A DNA stretch of 64,000 nucleotides, taken from Aurantiacibacter zhengii (lineage in GTDB: Bacteria; Pseudomonadota; Alphaproteobacteria; Sphingomonadales; Sphingomonadaceae). This document shows positions 1 to 6,836 of this stretch, piece by piece. The notes under the pieces are model-generated. The model was given only the letters and a program-made list of their open reading frames with translations. It searched no databases and was not told where the DNA came from. Location of the stretch: contig NZ_QXFL01000007.1 in NCBI RefSeq assembly GCF_003584125.1, positions 115,143 to 179,142 of the forward strand, in the 5' to 3' direction. The translations under genes were made by a program, and so were the position numbers. Position 1 is the first letter of the stretch. Every line of letters starts with the position of its first letter.

Positions 1-150
1 GAGACCCGCAATTATGTGCGAACGATCATGTCGACGCTCGATGGCGGCGCGGCTCCCGAAGTGCGGTCTCCGCCGTTACTCGCTGCCAACCCGTTCAGGA
101 GGACAAAGCTGGTTTCCTTCGCTCGGCCGTCAAAGATCCCAGAAAACTGA
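1..150 (+). CDS. C-terminal end of a lytic transglycosylase-like protein (5' end outside window)
   Basis: The frame is open from the first base and ends at a TGA at 148-150, giving 49 residues. It begins ETRNYVRTIM, which resembles the conserved end of SLT-type lytic transglycosylase domains (the ETRNYV block), followed by a basic tail without clear structure. Such enzymes open peptidoglycan for type IV secretion channels, which suits the tra operon that begins 1.8 kb downstream. The fragment is short, so the family call rests on a single motif. Its 3' end overlaps the convergent small membrane gene by 21 bases. Confidence 0.5.
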   Translation, partial: ETRNYVRTIMSTLDGGAAPEVRSPPLLAANPFRRTKLVSFARPSKIPEN

Positions 151-405
151 GAACCCCACGCTCCAGGCGTAATACAAAGCTACCGCGACGATGACCGGTG
201 CGCCTTTGAGATAGTTGATCTGCCAGCGAAGCCAGATCTTTGGCAGAAGCAGCGTCTTGTCGAGACGGGTGGCGAGGGCGGGACGCCACCTTCCGGCGCG
301 CCAATCGTGTGCGGTTACCAGAACAGCGAGGACAGCGCACATCAGCGCCATGATACCGACGGCAATGTAGAGCGACGTCCAGGCGATGAGAGCTTCTTGC
401 TTCAT
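130..405 (-). CDS. small membrane protein, function unknown
   Basis: Encodes 91 residues. One long hydrophobic segment (about residues 10-32) and a second near the C-terminus (about 67-88) flank a basic middle rich in Arg, Lys and Trp, so a two-pass inner-membrane protein is likely. AGGAA lies just before the ATG. The start codon overlaps the stop of the upstream 51-aa gene as ATGA, so the two are probably translationally coupled. I do not recognise the family. Its place beside the tra operon, in the opposite direction, suggests a plasmid or ICE accessory role. Confidence 0.55.
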   Translation of the reverse strand: MKQEALIAWTSLYIAVGIMALMCAVLAVLVTAHDWRAGRWRPALATRLDKTLLLPKIWLRWQINYLKGAPVIVAVALYYAWSVGFSVFWDL

Positions 406-557
406 GATTCCTGGCTACCAGCGTGCCTCTTGCATATGGTGACCGAGCCCGAAGCTGTCCGATCCAGCTCACCGAACATCGCCTCGTTCCGTCCGAACCG
501 CGTATGCTTGAAATTGACATCGCCGCTTTTCGCTTGATTGACGACGAGGGCTTTCAT
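402..557 (-). CDS. 51-aa protein, function unknown
   Basis: A short leftward frame begins MKALVVNQAKSGDV and ends CKRHAGSQES. A strong ribosome site (GGAGGTCTAA before ATG) precedes it, and its TGA overlaps the ATG of the 91-aa membrane gene (ATGA). These two translation signals are the main argument that it is real. The sequence is hydrophilic with no membrane segment, signal peptide or motif that I recognise. Confidence 0.5.
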   Translation of the reverse strand: MKALVVNQAKSGDVNFKHTRFGRNEAMFGELDRTASGSVTICKRHAGSQES

Positions 558-683
558 TTAGACCTCCGCTGCTTTCCGTATTTCATTCTGCGCCAGATCC
601 CTGTTCGGCAATGAGAGCGCTATGTTGCGACATGTGGGGCGCCGGATGGCCAGCAGAGACCACCCAGGTAGTCCGAGCAACGC

Positions 684-1175
684 TCAACCGTAGGCGAAAT
701 CGAAGTCTCCACCGTTGCGTCGGTCTTCGAGCTTGCGGTGGTATTTTGCGATTGCGGAAGACGTGTTTTTTGCAATTCCGTTGCAGAGTTCGTCGCGAAT
801 GGTCTCGAAGGTGCCTTCGCAGGCAGCGAGCTCGCTTGGCAGATGGGTGGCCATAGCGATCGCAACGAGAGCCGAGGTCTCGCAGCACGGATCTTCATAG
901 GAAGCTGGGTCCGAGAAACACTGAACTGTGATCGCAGCGCGGATCGGATCGATTTCGAGTCGTGCAGACACGGCATGGAACTCAGCGATCGGGAGCGATC
1001 CTTCGGCAATGCGTTCGAAGAAGCGGTTGCGATGGCTACGCCGGATGACCCCTTCGTTGACCAGCTTCCGCACGCTCACGCCGCGCTTCTGCATCTGATC
1101 TCTGATGAGGACCGAATATTCCTCCTGAAGCTGAGTGCAACTTTTAATCTCAGCTCGCTGTGACCCCTCGGACAT
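684..1175 (-). CDS. putative DNA-binding regulator (Xre-like)
   Basis: Encodes 163 residues starting MSEGSQRAE. This ATG is preferred because GGAGGAAC sits a few bases upstream; an in-frame start 69 bases earlier has no such site. Residues about 20-80 have a short-helix pattern compatible with a divergent Cro/C1-type helix-turn-helix (LIRDQMQKRGVSVRKLVNEG onward). The C-terminal half is Cys-containing and unassigned. A regulator here, transcribed away from the pilin gene, could control transfer, but no operator has been tied to it. The HTH assignment is by eye only. Confidence 0.5.
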   Translation of the reverse strand: MSEGSQRAEIKSCTQLQEEYSVLIRDQMQKRGVSVRKLVNEGVIRRSHRNRFFERIAEGSLPIAEFHAVSARLEIDPIRAAITVQCFSDPASYEDPCCETSALVAIAMATHLPSELAACEGTFETIRDELCNGIAKNTSSAIAKYHRKLEDRRNGGDFDFAYG

Positions 1176-1247
1176 AGTTCCTCCGATGCCCCGCCCTATG
1201 CATACGCATACCTTGGAAGAGGGTAGCGATGTTTGGCAAGTCAAACT

Positions 1248-1595
1248 TTATCGTTGAGAAATTACGAGCGCGCAAAAAACAACCGCCTCCCGGACACCGC
1301 AATGGCCGCCGAGACGCTCACTCAAATCAGTCTTTATCTCGTCCAATCTGGCATTGAGTGGGCGCGAAAGGCGAAGATAGATCCGCACTCGGCCGTCCAG
1401 CGGGAGCTGTCCCGCGAAAAGCTTGAGCTGTTCCTTGGTAGGTTTCGGGCGGGAGTTGATGACCTCAATAATCACGTCTTTCAGGCGCTGAAACTTCAAC
1501 CTTTCAACCGTGAGGATTCGGATCGCGTCCGCGATTATCGCGAAGGGCTGCTCGCCCATCAGCAACTCATGCACAACCTCGCTGTCGTCTGACAT
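1248..1595 (-). CDS. conserved-looking protein of unknown function beside tra operon
   Basis: Encodes 115 residues from MSDDSEVVHE. GAGGAG is correctly spaced before this ATG, whereas longer in-frame versions lack a ribosome site. The product is hydrophilic and helical (a stretch rich in Arg, Lys, Glu and Ile around residues 25-60) with no signal peptide or membrane segment. It precedes the Xre-like gene by 72 bases on the same strand, so the two may form one transcript diverging from traA. I do not recognise a family; a small transfer-control protein is possible but unproven. Confidence 0.5.
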   Translation of the reverse strand: MSDDSEVVHELLMGEQPFAIIADAIRILTVERLKFQRLKDVIIEVINSRPKPTKEQLKLFAGQLPLDGRVRIYLRLSRPLNARLDEIKTDLSERLGGHCGVREAVVFCALVISQR

Positions 1596-1949
1596 AGAAG
1601 CTCCTCGCCCCCTCAAATCTTTGTGCGGGCGCGCCCTGTCAGCGGCTCGAAAGGTCAGAGAATCAGATTTTGTGTTTAGATGGGGGAGGTGGCTCTGCAT
1701 ACAGGCCAGCTGGCTCTGTATTCGGTCCATCGTGGGCCCGATTTCTTGCCAGGTAGGCACACTGGCGTAGCCAAGTGGCTTCGTTTTTGCACCCGGTAGG
1801 GACGAATTTCGATGCCGAGCGGCCATGCAAACGGTGATTCGAAGTCGGGTAAAGCTAAAGATACCCACGCAATAGTTGAGAAATGGTTCCCGATCTCCCC
1901 TTCTGGTCTTGGCGCATTGCGCCATTCGTCAAACCAGAAGGGAAAGACA
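1596..1949. promoter_or_regulatory. divergent control region and traA leader
   Basis: There is no convincing gene in these 354 bases, which separate leftward regulators from the rightward tra operon. Promoters for both directions are expected here, but I cannot assign a firm -35/-10 pair. The clearest structure is in the traA leader (1898-1942): arms CCCTTCTGGT and ACCAGAAGGG form a perfect 10-bp stem. A smaller inner palindrome, GGCGCATTGCGCC, lies at 1911-1923. The right arm contains the AGAAGGG that serves as the traA ribosome site. Confidence 0.6.
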
Positions 1950-2267
1950 ATGAAAGCACTCGACCTCAAGAAGGGCGGCGCGAACCTTGCCGTCGCTTTG
2001 GCTGCAGCGGCCGGGATGAGCGTATTCGGAATCGATGCCGCGATGGCCGGTACCGACTCCACGTTCGATACCGCGCTGACGCAGTTCACCAACTTCCTCG
2101 AAGGCTCGGGCGGTAAGATCATCACCGTGCTGTCGCTTGCCGGCGGCATCGTGGCGCTTGCCTCCGGTCGCTTTTCGCTTGGCCAGGTCGCGATCCCGGT
2201 TGGTGTGGGGGTCGGTGCCGGCACGGGCGTGCCGATCGTCACCTCGACGATTACCGGCACGGTCTGA
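1950..2267 (+). CDS. traA: conjugative pilin precursor TraA
   Basis: Encodes 105 residues, close to F TraA in plan. An unusually long signal region (about residues 1-33, ending AAMA) is followed by a mature chain of about 72 residues. The mature chain has two hydrophobic segments (IITVLSLAGGIVALASG and VAIPVGVGVGAGTGV) around a short polar loop, the layout of F-type and VirB2-like pilins. It forms the pilus shaft and is stored in the inner membrane before assembly. It is the first gene of the tra operon. The S26 peptidase further down the operon is a candidate processing enzyme. Confidence 0.85.
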   Translation: MKALDLKKGGANLAVALAAAAGMSVFGIDAAMAGTDSTFDTALTQFTNFLEGSGGKIITVLSLAGGIVALASGRFSLGQVAIPVGVGVGAGTGVPIVTSTITGTV

Positions 2268-2353
2268 TTTTTCGATCGGACTCTCACCACGGGATGCGGC
2301 CTGCTGATTGCCTCGCGAGACGCAGCCGCCCCCCAAATTGGCGGTGACGACCT

Positions 2354-2638
2354 TTGGACCAGTATTCAATCCCAAGACACCTCGACGATCCCGAGTTGAT
2401 CGGGTTCTGGACGCTTGATGAATTCCTCATAATGTTGATTCCATTCGGATGGGGAATTCTTGCGCAGCACATCGTTATCGGACTTCTCTTCAGTGTCGCT
2501 GCATGGTTTTTCTATCGCAAAATAAAAGCCGGGCGTTCGATGTATTGGGTTGTGCATTTTGCCTATTGGCATCTGCCGGGTGGGTTCTTTGGTCTGAAGG
2601 TCGCTCCGCCTTCTCATCTTCGTGTGATGGCGGGCTGA
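2354..2638 (+). CDS. traL: TraL, pilus assembly membrane protein
   Basis: Encodes 94 residues, typical of TraL. The N-terminus MDQYSIPRHLDDPELIGFWTLDE is followed by two hydrophobic segments, the family's usual layout. The start must be TTG: the in-frame codon three positions upstream is a TGA, and no ATG occurs before the conserved N-terminus. TraL is a small inner-membrane component needed for F-pilus extension. It is followed at once by traE, with the traE ATG one base after the traL stop. Confidence 0.85.
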   Translation: MDQYSIPRHLDDPELIGFWTLDEFLIMLIPFGWGILAQHIVIGLLFSVAAWFFYRKIKAGRSMYWVVHFAYWHLPGGFFGLKVAPPSHLRVMAG

Positions 2639-2639
2639 A

Positions 2640-3203
2640 ATGGAACTTTCTCTTGCTCACGAGGCGTCGCAACGGACGCTGAAACAGCGCAATCTCCTCG
2701 CGCTCATCTGCATCGTTCTCGGCATCCTTGTGGTTGTGATGTTCACGGCCGCCTCGACGCGCGATCGGGAGGTCGTCCTGCAGCCGATCCTCCCGAGCGA
2801 AATGACGCTTAGCTCCTCGTCGGTCACGCCCGAGTATCTCGAGGCGGTAACACGCGACACCGCGCAGCTTGCGCTCAATCGCTCGCCTGAAACCCTCCAG
2901 TACTGGCTCGACGGGATCGTCGCCATCGCCGCGCCGGAGTCGCGCGGCGCGCTTAAAGCCAAGCTGATGGAGATCATGGCCGAGCAGGAAGGCTCTCAGG
3001 TCACGCAGTTCGTCACCATCGACTGGATCAGGACCGACCCCGACGAACTCACGAGCCAGGTCGGCGGCGTGCTCCATACGATCGTCGGTTCGCGCGACGT
3101 CCGCCGCGAACACAAGGTCTTCGAGTTCCACTGGAAATATACCGGCGTCTCGCTCCGTCTGAAGGGCTTCGGCGTCGTCGTGAAAGAAGGAGAGGAAGAA
3201 TGA
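2640..3203 (+). CDS. traE: TraE, pilus assembly protein
   Basis: Encodes 187 residues. A single N-terminal membrane anchor (about residues 18-38) is followed by a periplasmic domain containing the TraE/VirB5-like pattern (TPEYLEAVTRDTAQLALNRS, then DWIRTDPDELTSQVGG and VGSRDVRREHKVFEF). TraE is an inner-membrane assembly factor of the F transfer channel. It overlaps traK by 4 bases (ATGA), and GAAGGAGAGGAA near its end provides the traK ribosome site. Confidence 0.85.
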   Translation: MELSLAHEASQRTLKQRNLLALICIVLGILVVVMFTAASTRDREVVLQPILPSEMTLSSSSVTPEYLEAVTRDTAQLALNRSPETLQYWLDGIVAIAAPESRGALKAKLMEIMAEQEGSQVTQFVTIDWIRTDPDELTSQVGGVLHTIVGSRDVRREHKVFEFHWKYTGVSLRLKGFGVVVKEGEEE

Positions 3204-3997
3204 ACCCGGTCATTTCCTCGCTCATGATCGTCTCCGGCGGGCTGTTGGCCTCGCGTCTCGACTGCTACCTTACGCGCTTGAGCGGCGCGGCGCTCATCGC
3301 AGGCGCGTTCGTCATCTCGGCTGCGCCCGCACTCGCGCAGGAACACATTCTCGCCGTCGACAACGGCGAGGTACGTTGTCAGGCGTCGAAATCAGACCTT
3401 ACCCGGATCGCGCTCAAGGACGATCAGTTCGTCGCCGTGTCGCGCGTCCAGAGCGGTATCGAGGCCGAGGACTTCTCGATTGTCCACGAACCCACGCGCG
3501 GCGACATCTATCTGTCGGTGCCGGGAGGCTACACCAAGCCGAACATTTCCTTCTTCGGCACGACGCAGAAGGGATACGTCTACAAGTTCGACTGTCAGGT
3601 GTCGGGTGACGGCGCGTTGCAGGTCTTCGTGGCCAACGCGGATATCGAGCATCCGCAGCCGCAGGCCGAAACGCTGCAAGCTGCTTCGCTCGACGATCGT
3701 GCGGTGGGCCTCGTTCGGGCGATGTTCGAACAGCGTCCCGTGACGGGCTTCGAGATCAGCGACGCCGCTCGCGCGCCGGTGAACGTCGGCGACATCAAGG
3801 TCCAGCTGGTCAGCGAATATCGCAGCCCGACCATGACGGGCAAGGTTCTTCGGATCGAGAACACCGGAGCCGCTCCCATGACGCTGCAGGAAGAGCTCAT
3901 CGCCGGCGACGGTGCGATCGCCGTTAGCATTTCAAACCGCGACCTCGCGAGTGGACAGGCGACTGCCGTCTATGTCGTCGTTCCCACAGGAAGGTAA
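3200..3997 (+). CDS. traK: TraK, secretin-like outer-membrane ring protein
   Basis: Encodes 265 residues with an N-terminal signal region ending near AAPALAQ (about residue 47). TraK together with TraV and TraB spans the envelope in F-type systems, as VirB9, VirB7 and VirB10 do in other type IV systems. The mature part is beta-rich with the repeated basic-acidic pattern of the family. The signal region is longer than usual; an internal start could shorten it, but the ribosome site supports the ATG used here. Spacing to traB is five bases. Confidence 0.8.
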   Translation: MNPVISSLMIVSGGLLASRLDCYLTRLSGAALIAGAFVISAAPALAQEHILAVDNGEVRCQASKSDLTRIALKDDQFVAVSRVQSGIEAEDFSIVHEPTRGDIYLSVPGGYTKPNISFFGTTQKGYVYKFDCQVSGDGALQVFVANADIEHPQPQAETLQAASLDDRAVGLVRAMFEQRPVTGFEISDAARAPVNVGDIKVQLVSEYRSPTMTGKVLRIENTGAAPMTLQEELIAGDGAIAVSISNRDLASGQATAVYVVVPTGR

Positions 3998-4002
3998 CTG
4001 AG

Positions 4003-5292
4003 ATGGATCTCCTGAAGCGCAAACCCAAGGATCTGGATGCCGCCGGATATGACGAGCACGATGAGCTCGACGAGAGGGGTTCGATCGCGGAGAACGACCA
4101 GACCCAGAAGCGTCAGAAGATGCTGATGTACGGGCTGGTGGGCGTCATCGCGATCGCGGGTTCGATGTACGTCCTCGATACCGACGATACCATCGAACAG
4201 GCGATGGACGACGGTACCGAGACCACGGTCTCGACCGACGCCCTCATGAACCGCCAGCGTGTCGACCAGGAATGGGTCGCCATGTACGAGGGCGAGATCA
4301 ACTCCCAGGGGCAGCGGCTGAAGGGCGTCGAGGCGCAGGCCGGCCAGATGATGGAGCTTCAGTCGCAGGTCGAGAGTCTGCGCAACGAGAACGCCGCGAT
4401 GGCTCGCGATGGCCAGCGTGTTCTGGAAGCATATGAGCGCGAGAACGAGCAGCTACGCCAGCAGGCGAGCCGCGGGAACGCCCGCCCGAGTGCTCCGGGT
4501 CCGGTCGCCGCTGCACAGGCTTTGGGGGTCGCCCCCTCCTCATCGCCTGTCGCGGCGCCGCCGCAGCCGCCGCGGCGCGCCAACGATGTGCAGATGGTTT
4601 CTTTCACGGCGAATGGTGGCACGGGTTCGCGGATCGACGCTTCCAAGTCGCCCGCCATCTACACAGACTCTCCGAACTACTTGCCTCCCAACTCGATCGC
4701 GAAGGCGACGGTGGTCGTGGGGGTCGACGCCACCACCAACACACGCAGCCAGAGCGATCCGCTCCCGGTGCTTCTCCGCATCACCGGACCAGCGCGCTCG
4801 GTCTACAGCGAGGGCCGCCTTCTCGCCACTCGCGTACAGGGCTGCATGGTGAACGGCGCGGCTTACGGCGACCTTTCCTCGGAGAAGGTCTACGTAAAGC
4901 TCCAGCGCATGACCTGCGCGCAGCCTGGCGGCCGCTTCGCGGTGTCGGAGGTGAAGGGCTTCATCGCCTTCGGCGGCAAGGTCGGCGTTCGCGGCCGGGT
5001 GGTCAGCCGCGAAGGGTCTCTGACGACTCAGGCCTTCCTCGCTGGTCTCGTCAGCAGCGCCGGCACCGCCCTCAACGGCTCGTTCAACGCGCCCATCATC
5101 TCGGGGGGTCGCGAAGACCCGGATGCAAGTGAGGTCGGACTGCGCGCTCTTGGCGGCGGTGCCGAACAGGCCGGCACGACCCTCTCCGAATATCTCATCG
5201 AGCGCGCGGAGCAATATCAGCCCGTCGTCGAGATGCCCACCGGCGCAAGTGTCGAGGTCGTGTTCCTCGACGGCACCTTCATCAGGAACTGA
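4003..5292 (+). CDS. traB: TraB, envelope-spanning scaffold (VirB10-like)
   Basis: Encodes 429 residues. It has a cytoplasmic N-terminus, one membrane segment (about 43-62), a coiled-coil-prone acidic stretch (about 85-150), then a Pro/Ala-rich linker (about 165-195). A C-terminal TrbI/VirB10-type beta domain contains ARSVYSEGRLLATRVQGCMVNG and EVKGFIAFGGKVGVRGRVVS. It links the inner and outer membrane parts of the channel. The order L-E-K-B matches F. Confidence 0.88.
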   Translation: MDLLKRKPKDLDAAGYDEHDELDERGSIAENDQTQKRQKMLMYGLVGVIAIAGSMYVLDTDDTIEQAMDDGTETTVSTDALMNRQRVDQEWVAMYEGEINSQGQRLKGVEAQAGQMMELQSQVESLRNENAAMARDGQRVLEAYERENEQLRQQASRGNARPSAPGPVAAAQALGVAPSSSPVAAPPQPPRRANDVQMVSFTANGGTGSRIDASKSPAIYTDSPNYLPPNSIAKATVVVGVDATTNTRSQSDPLPVLLRITGPARSVYSEGRLLATRVQGCMVNGAAYGDLSSEKVYVKLQRMTCAQPGGRFAVSEVKGFIAFGGKVGVRGRVVSREGSLTTQAFLAGLVSSAGTALNGSFNAPIISGGREDPDASEVGLRALGGGAEQAGTTLSEYLIERAEQYQPVVEMPTGASVEVVFLDGTFIRN

Positions 5293-5301
5293 GAGGCAAT
5301 C

Positions 5302-6180
5302 ATGCTGAAGAATTTGACCCTCAAGCGGCTCATGCACGGCGATCATAAAGCCGGTCTCGTCCGGACTGTTCAAGCAGTCGGGATCCTTGGCGCGGGAGGC
5401 GTTCTTGCCCTTGGAGCCCAGGCTCTCGCGCAGAGTTCCTCGGACGCTGCGGTGCAACAGGCTCTCGCCGAACGCCTGCCCAAGACCGAGATCACCGCGA
5501 TCGACTGCGAGAAGATCGAGGGCGTATGCGAGGTGCAGGCTCGGCAGAACCTCTTCTACATCGATCACGGCGCTCGCTATCTCATTATCGGCCGCGTCTA
5601 CGACATGGAGACCAAGCAGGATCTGACGGCGGCGCGGCTGCTCGAGATGAACCCCGACATGCTGATTGGGGGAGGCGGCGGAGAATCGGCAACGGCCAGC
5701 GCCGACATGCAAGCGCCCGCCGCAGGCGATGCCACGGGCGGCTCGATCGACGATCAGATCGACCCTCGCGCGCTGGCTGCGTTGCCGCAGAACGGCGCGG
5801 TCGTGATGGGCCGGGGGACAAAGACGGTCACCGTCTTCAGCGACTTCCGCTGTGGCTATTGCAAGCGGCTTCATGAGACCCTCGAGACGCTCAACGTGAA
5901 GGTCGTCGAGCGCCCAATCTCGGTGCTCGGCACACGCCCGATTTCCGAAGCCGTGATCTGCTCTCCCGACAAGCGCCGGGCCGTGAATCAGGCGTATGAT
6001 GGCGGGTCGATCACCGCCGGATCGGAATGCGACACGTCGGGGCTCGATGCCAACGAAGCTTTCGCGCGCCAGCATGGCTTCAATGGAACCCCCGTAATCG
6101 TCCGCGAGGATGGTGCCGTCGTTCACGGCTACCGCCCCCGCGAATTCCTCGAAAGCTGGATCCAAGGGAGTGCATCGTGA
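5302..6180 (+). CDS. dsbC: DsbC-family thiol:disulfide interchange protein
   Basis: Encodes 292 residues with a hydrophobic N-terminal signal region ending LAQSS. The C-terminal thioredoxin fold carries the redox motif CGYC (about residues 184-187) in FSDFRCGYCKRLHE. DsbC-type isomerases are common inside SXT/R27-like F-type operons, where they help fold Cys-rich TraN, TraU and TraH. A long linker (about residues 125-160) separates the halves. The last four bases overlap the GTG of traV. Confidence 0.85.
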   Translation: MLKNLTLKRLMHGDHKAGLVRTVQAVGILGAGGVLALGAQALAQSSSDAAVQQALAERLPKTEITAIDCEKIEGVCEVQARQNLFYIDHGARYLIIGRVYDMETKQDLTAARLLEMNPDMLIGGGGGESATASADMQAPAAGDATGGSIDDQIDPRALAALPQNGAVVMGRGTKTVTVFSDFRCGYCKRLHETLETLNVKVVERPISVLGTRPISEAVICSPDKRRAVNQAYDGGSITAGSECDTSGLDANEAFARQHGFNGTPVIVREDGAVVHGYRPREFLESWIQGSAS

Positions 6181-6830
6181 ACAGCAAAGCCATTCTCACC
6201 ATCGCCGCGCTTGGCGGCGCGCTCTCGGCCTGCACCACACTGGGCACCAATGTGAGCGGCAGTTTCCGGTGCGATGCTCCCGACGGTGTGTGCGCCCCCT
6301 CCACCGTGATCGACGACAACGCGATATCGCGGATCGAGGAAACGAGCTCCACCGATCTGCTCAATCCCGCCGGTCCCTACCAGATGGATGACGGGATCGA
6401 TGCTCCGGTCCACAGCACCGTTCTCGCGTCCGCTCCCATGACGGCGACCAGTGCCCCGAGCTATGAGCTTGCCGTTGTCTTTCCGGGCTACACCGATGCG
6501 ACGGGCATGATCCACGCACGGCGGACCGTCAGGACCGAGGCCGTCTTGCCCGGTCGCGGTGATGCGATGGACGCGATGGCGATGCGCGGGCGCAATCCCA
6601 CGCGCAACCAGGGGCTGCTTGCCGCTGCGGAGAGTGCCCCGCCGTTCCTCGCGATCACCCCCGATATCCTCCCGCCCGCGGCTGATCCTACGGCAAAGCC
6701 GCAGGAAGTCGCCGTCGCGACAGGGACCGATCCCATCGCGGCGATCGAGGCGCAGGTATCCGAACGCCTTGCAGGCCAGCAGGCGAAGCCGCGGCGGCAG
6801 GCCGCATCGTTTCCCGGCGTGGTGGAGTGA
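6177..6830 (+). CDS. traV: TraV, outer-membrane lipoprotein of the transfer channel
   Basis: Encodes 217 residues from a GTG that overlaps the dsbC stop (GTGA); AGGGAG stands upstream. The N-terminus MNSKAILTIAALGGALSAC contains a lipobox (LSAC), so Cys19 is the likely lipidated residue. Family-typical Cys follow in SFRCDAPDGVCAPS. The remainder is Pro/Ala-rich and probably flexible. TraV anchors the TraK-TraB complex to the outer membrane. Confidence 0.82.
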   Translation: MNSKAILTIAALGGALSACTTLGTNVSGSFRCDAPDGVCAPSTVIDDNAISRIEETSSTDLLNPAGPYQMDDGIDAPVHSTVLASAPMTATSAPSYELAVVFPGYTDATGMIHARRTVRTEAVLPGRGDAMDAMAMRGRNPTRNQGLLAAAESAPPFLAITPDILPPAADPTAKPQEVAVATGTDPIAAIEAQVSERLAGQQAKPRRQAASFPGVVE

Positions 6831-6836
6831 AGCGCG

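Noticed and set aside
4540..6165. 541-codon leftward open frame across traB and dsbC
   Set aside because: It is antisense to two well-supported genes, has Arg/Asp/Gly-rich composition typical of GC-codon shadows and lacks a ribosome site or domain.
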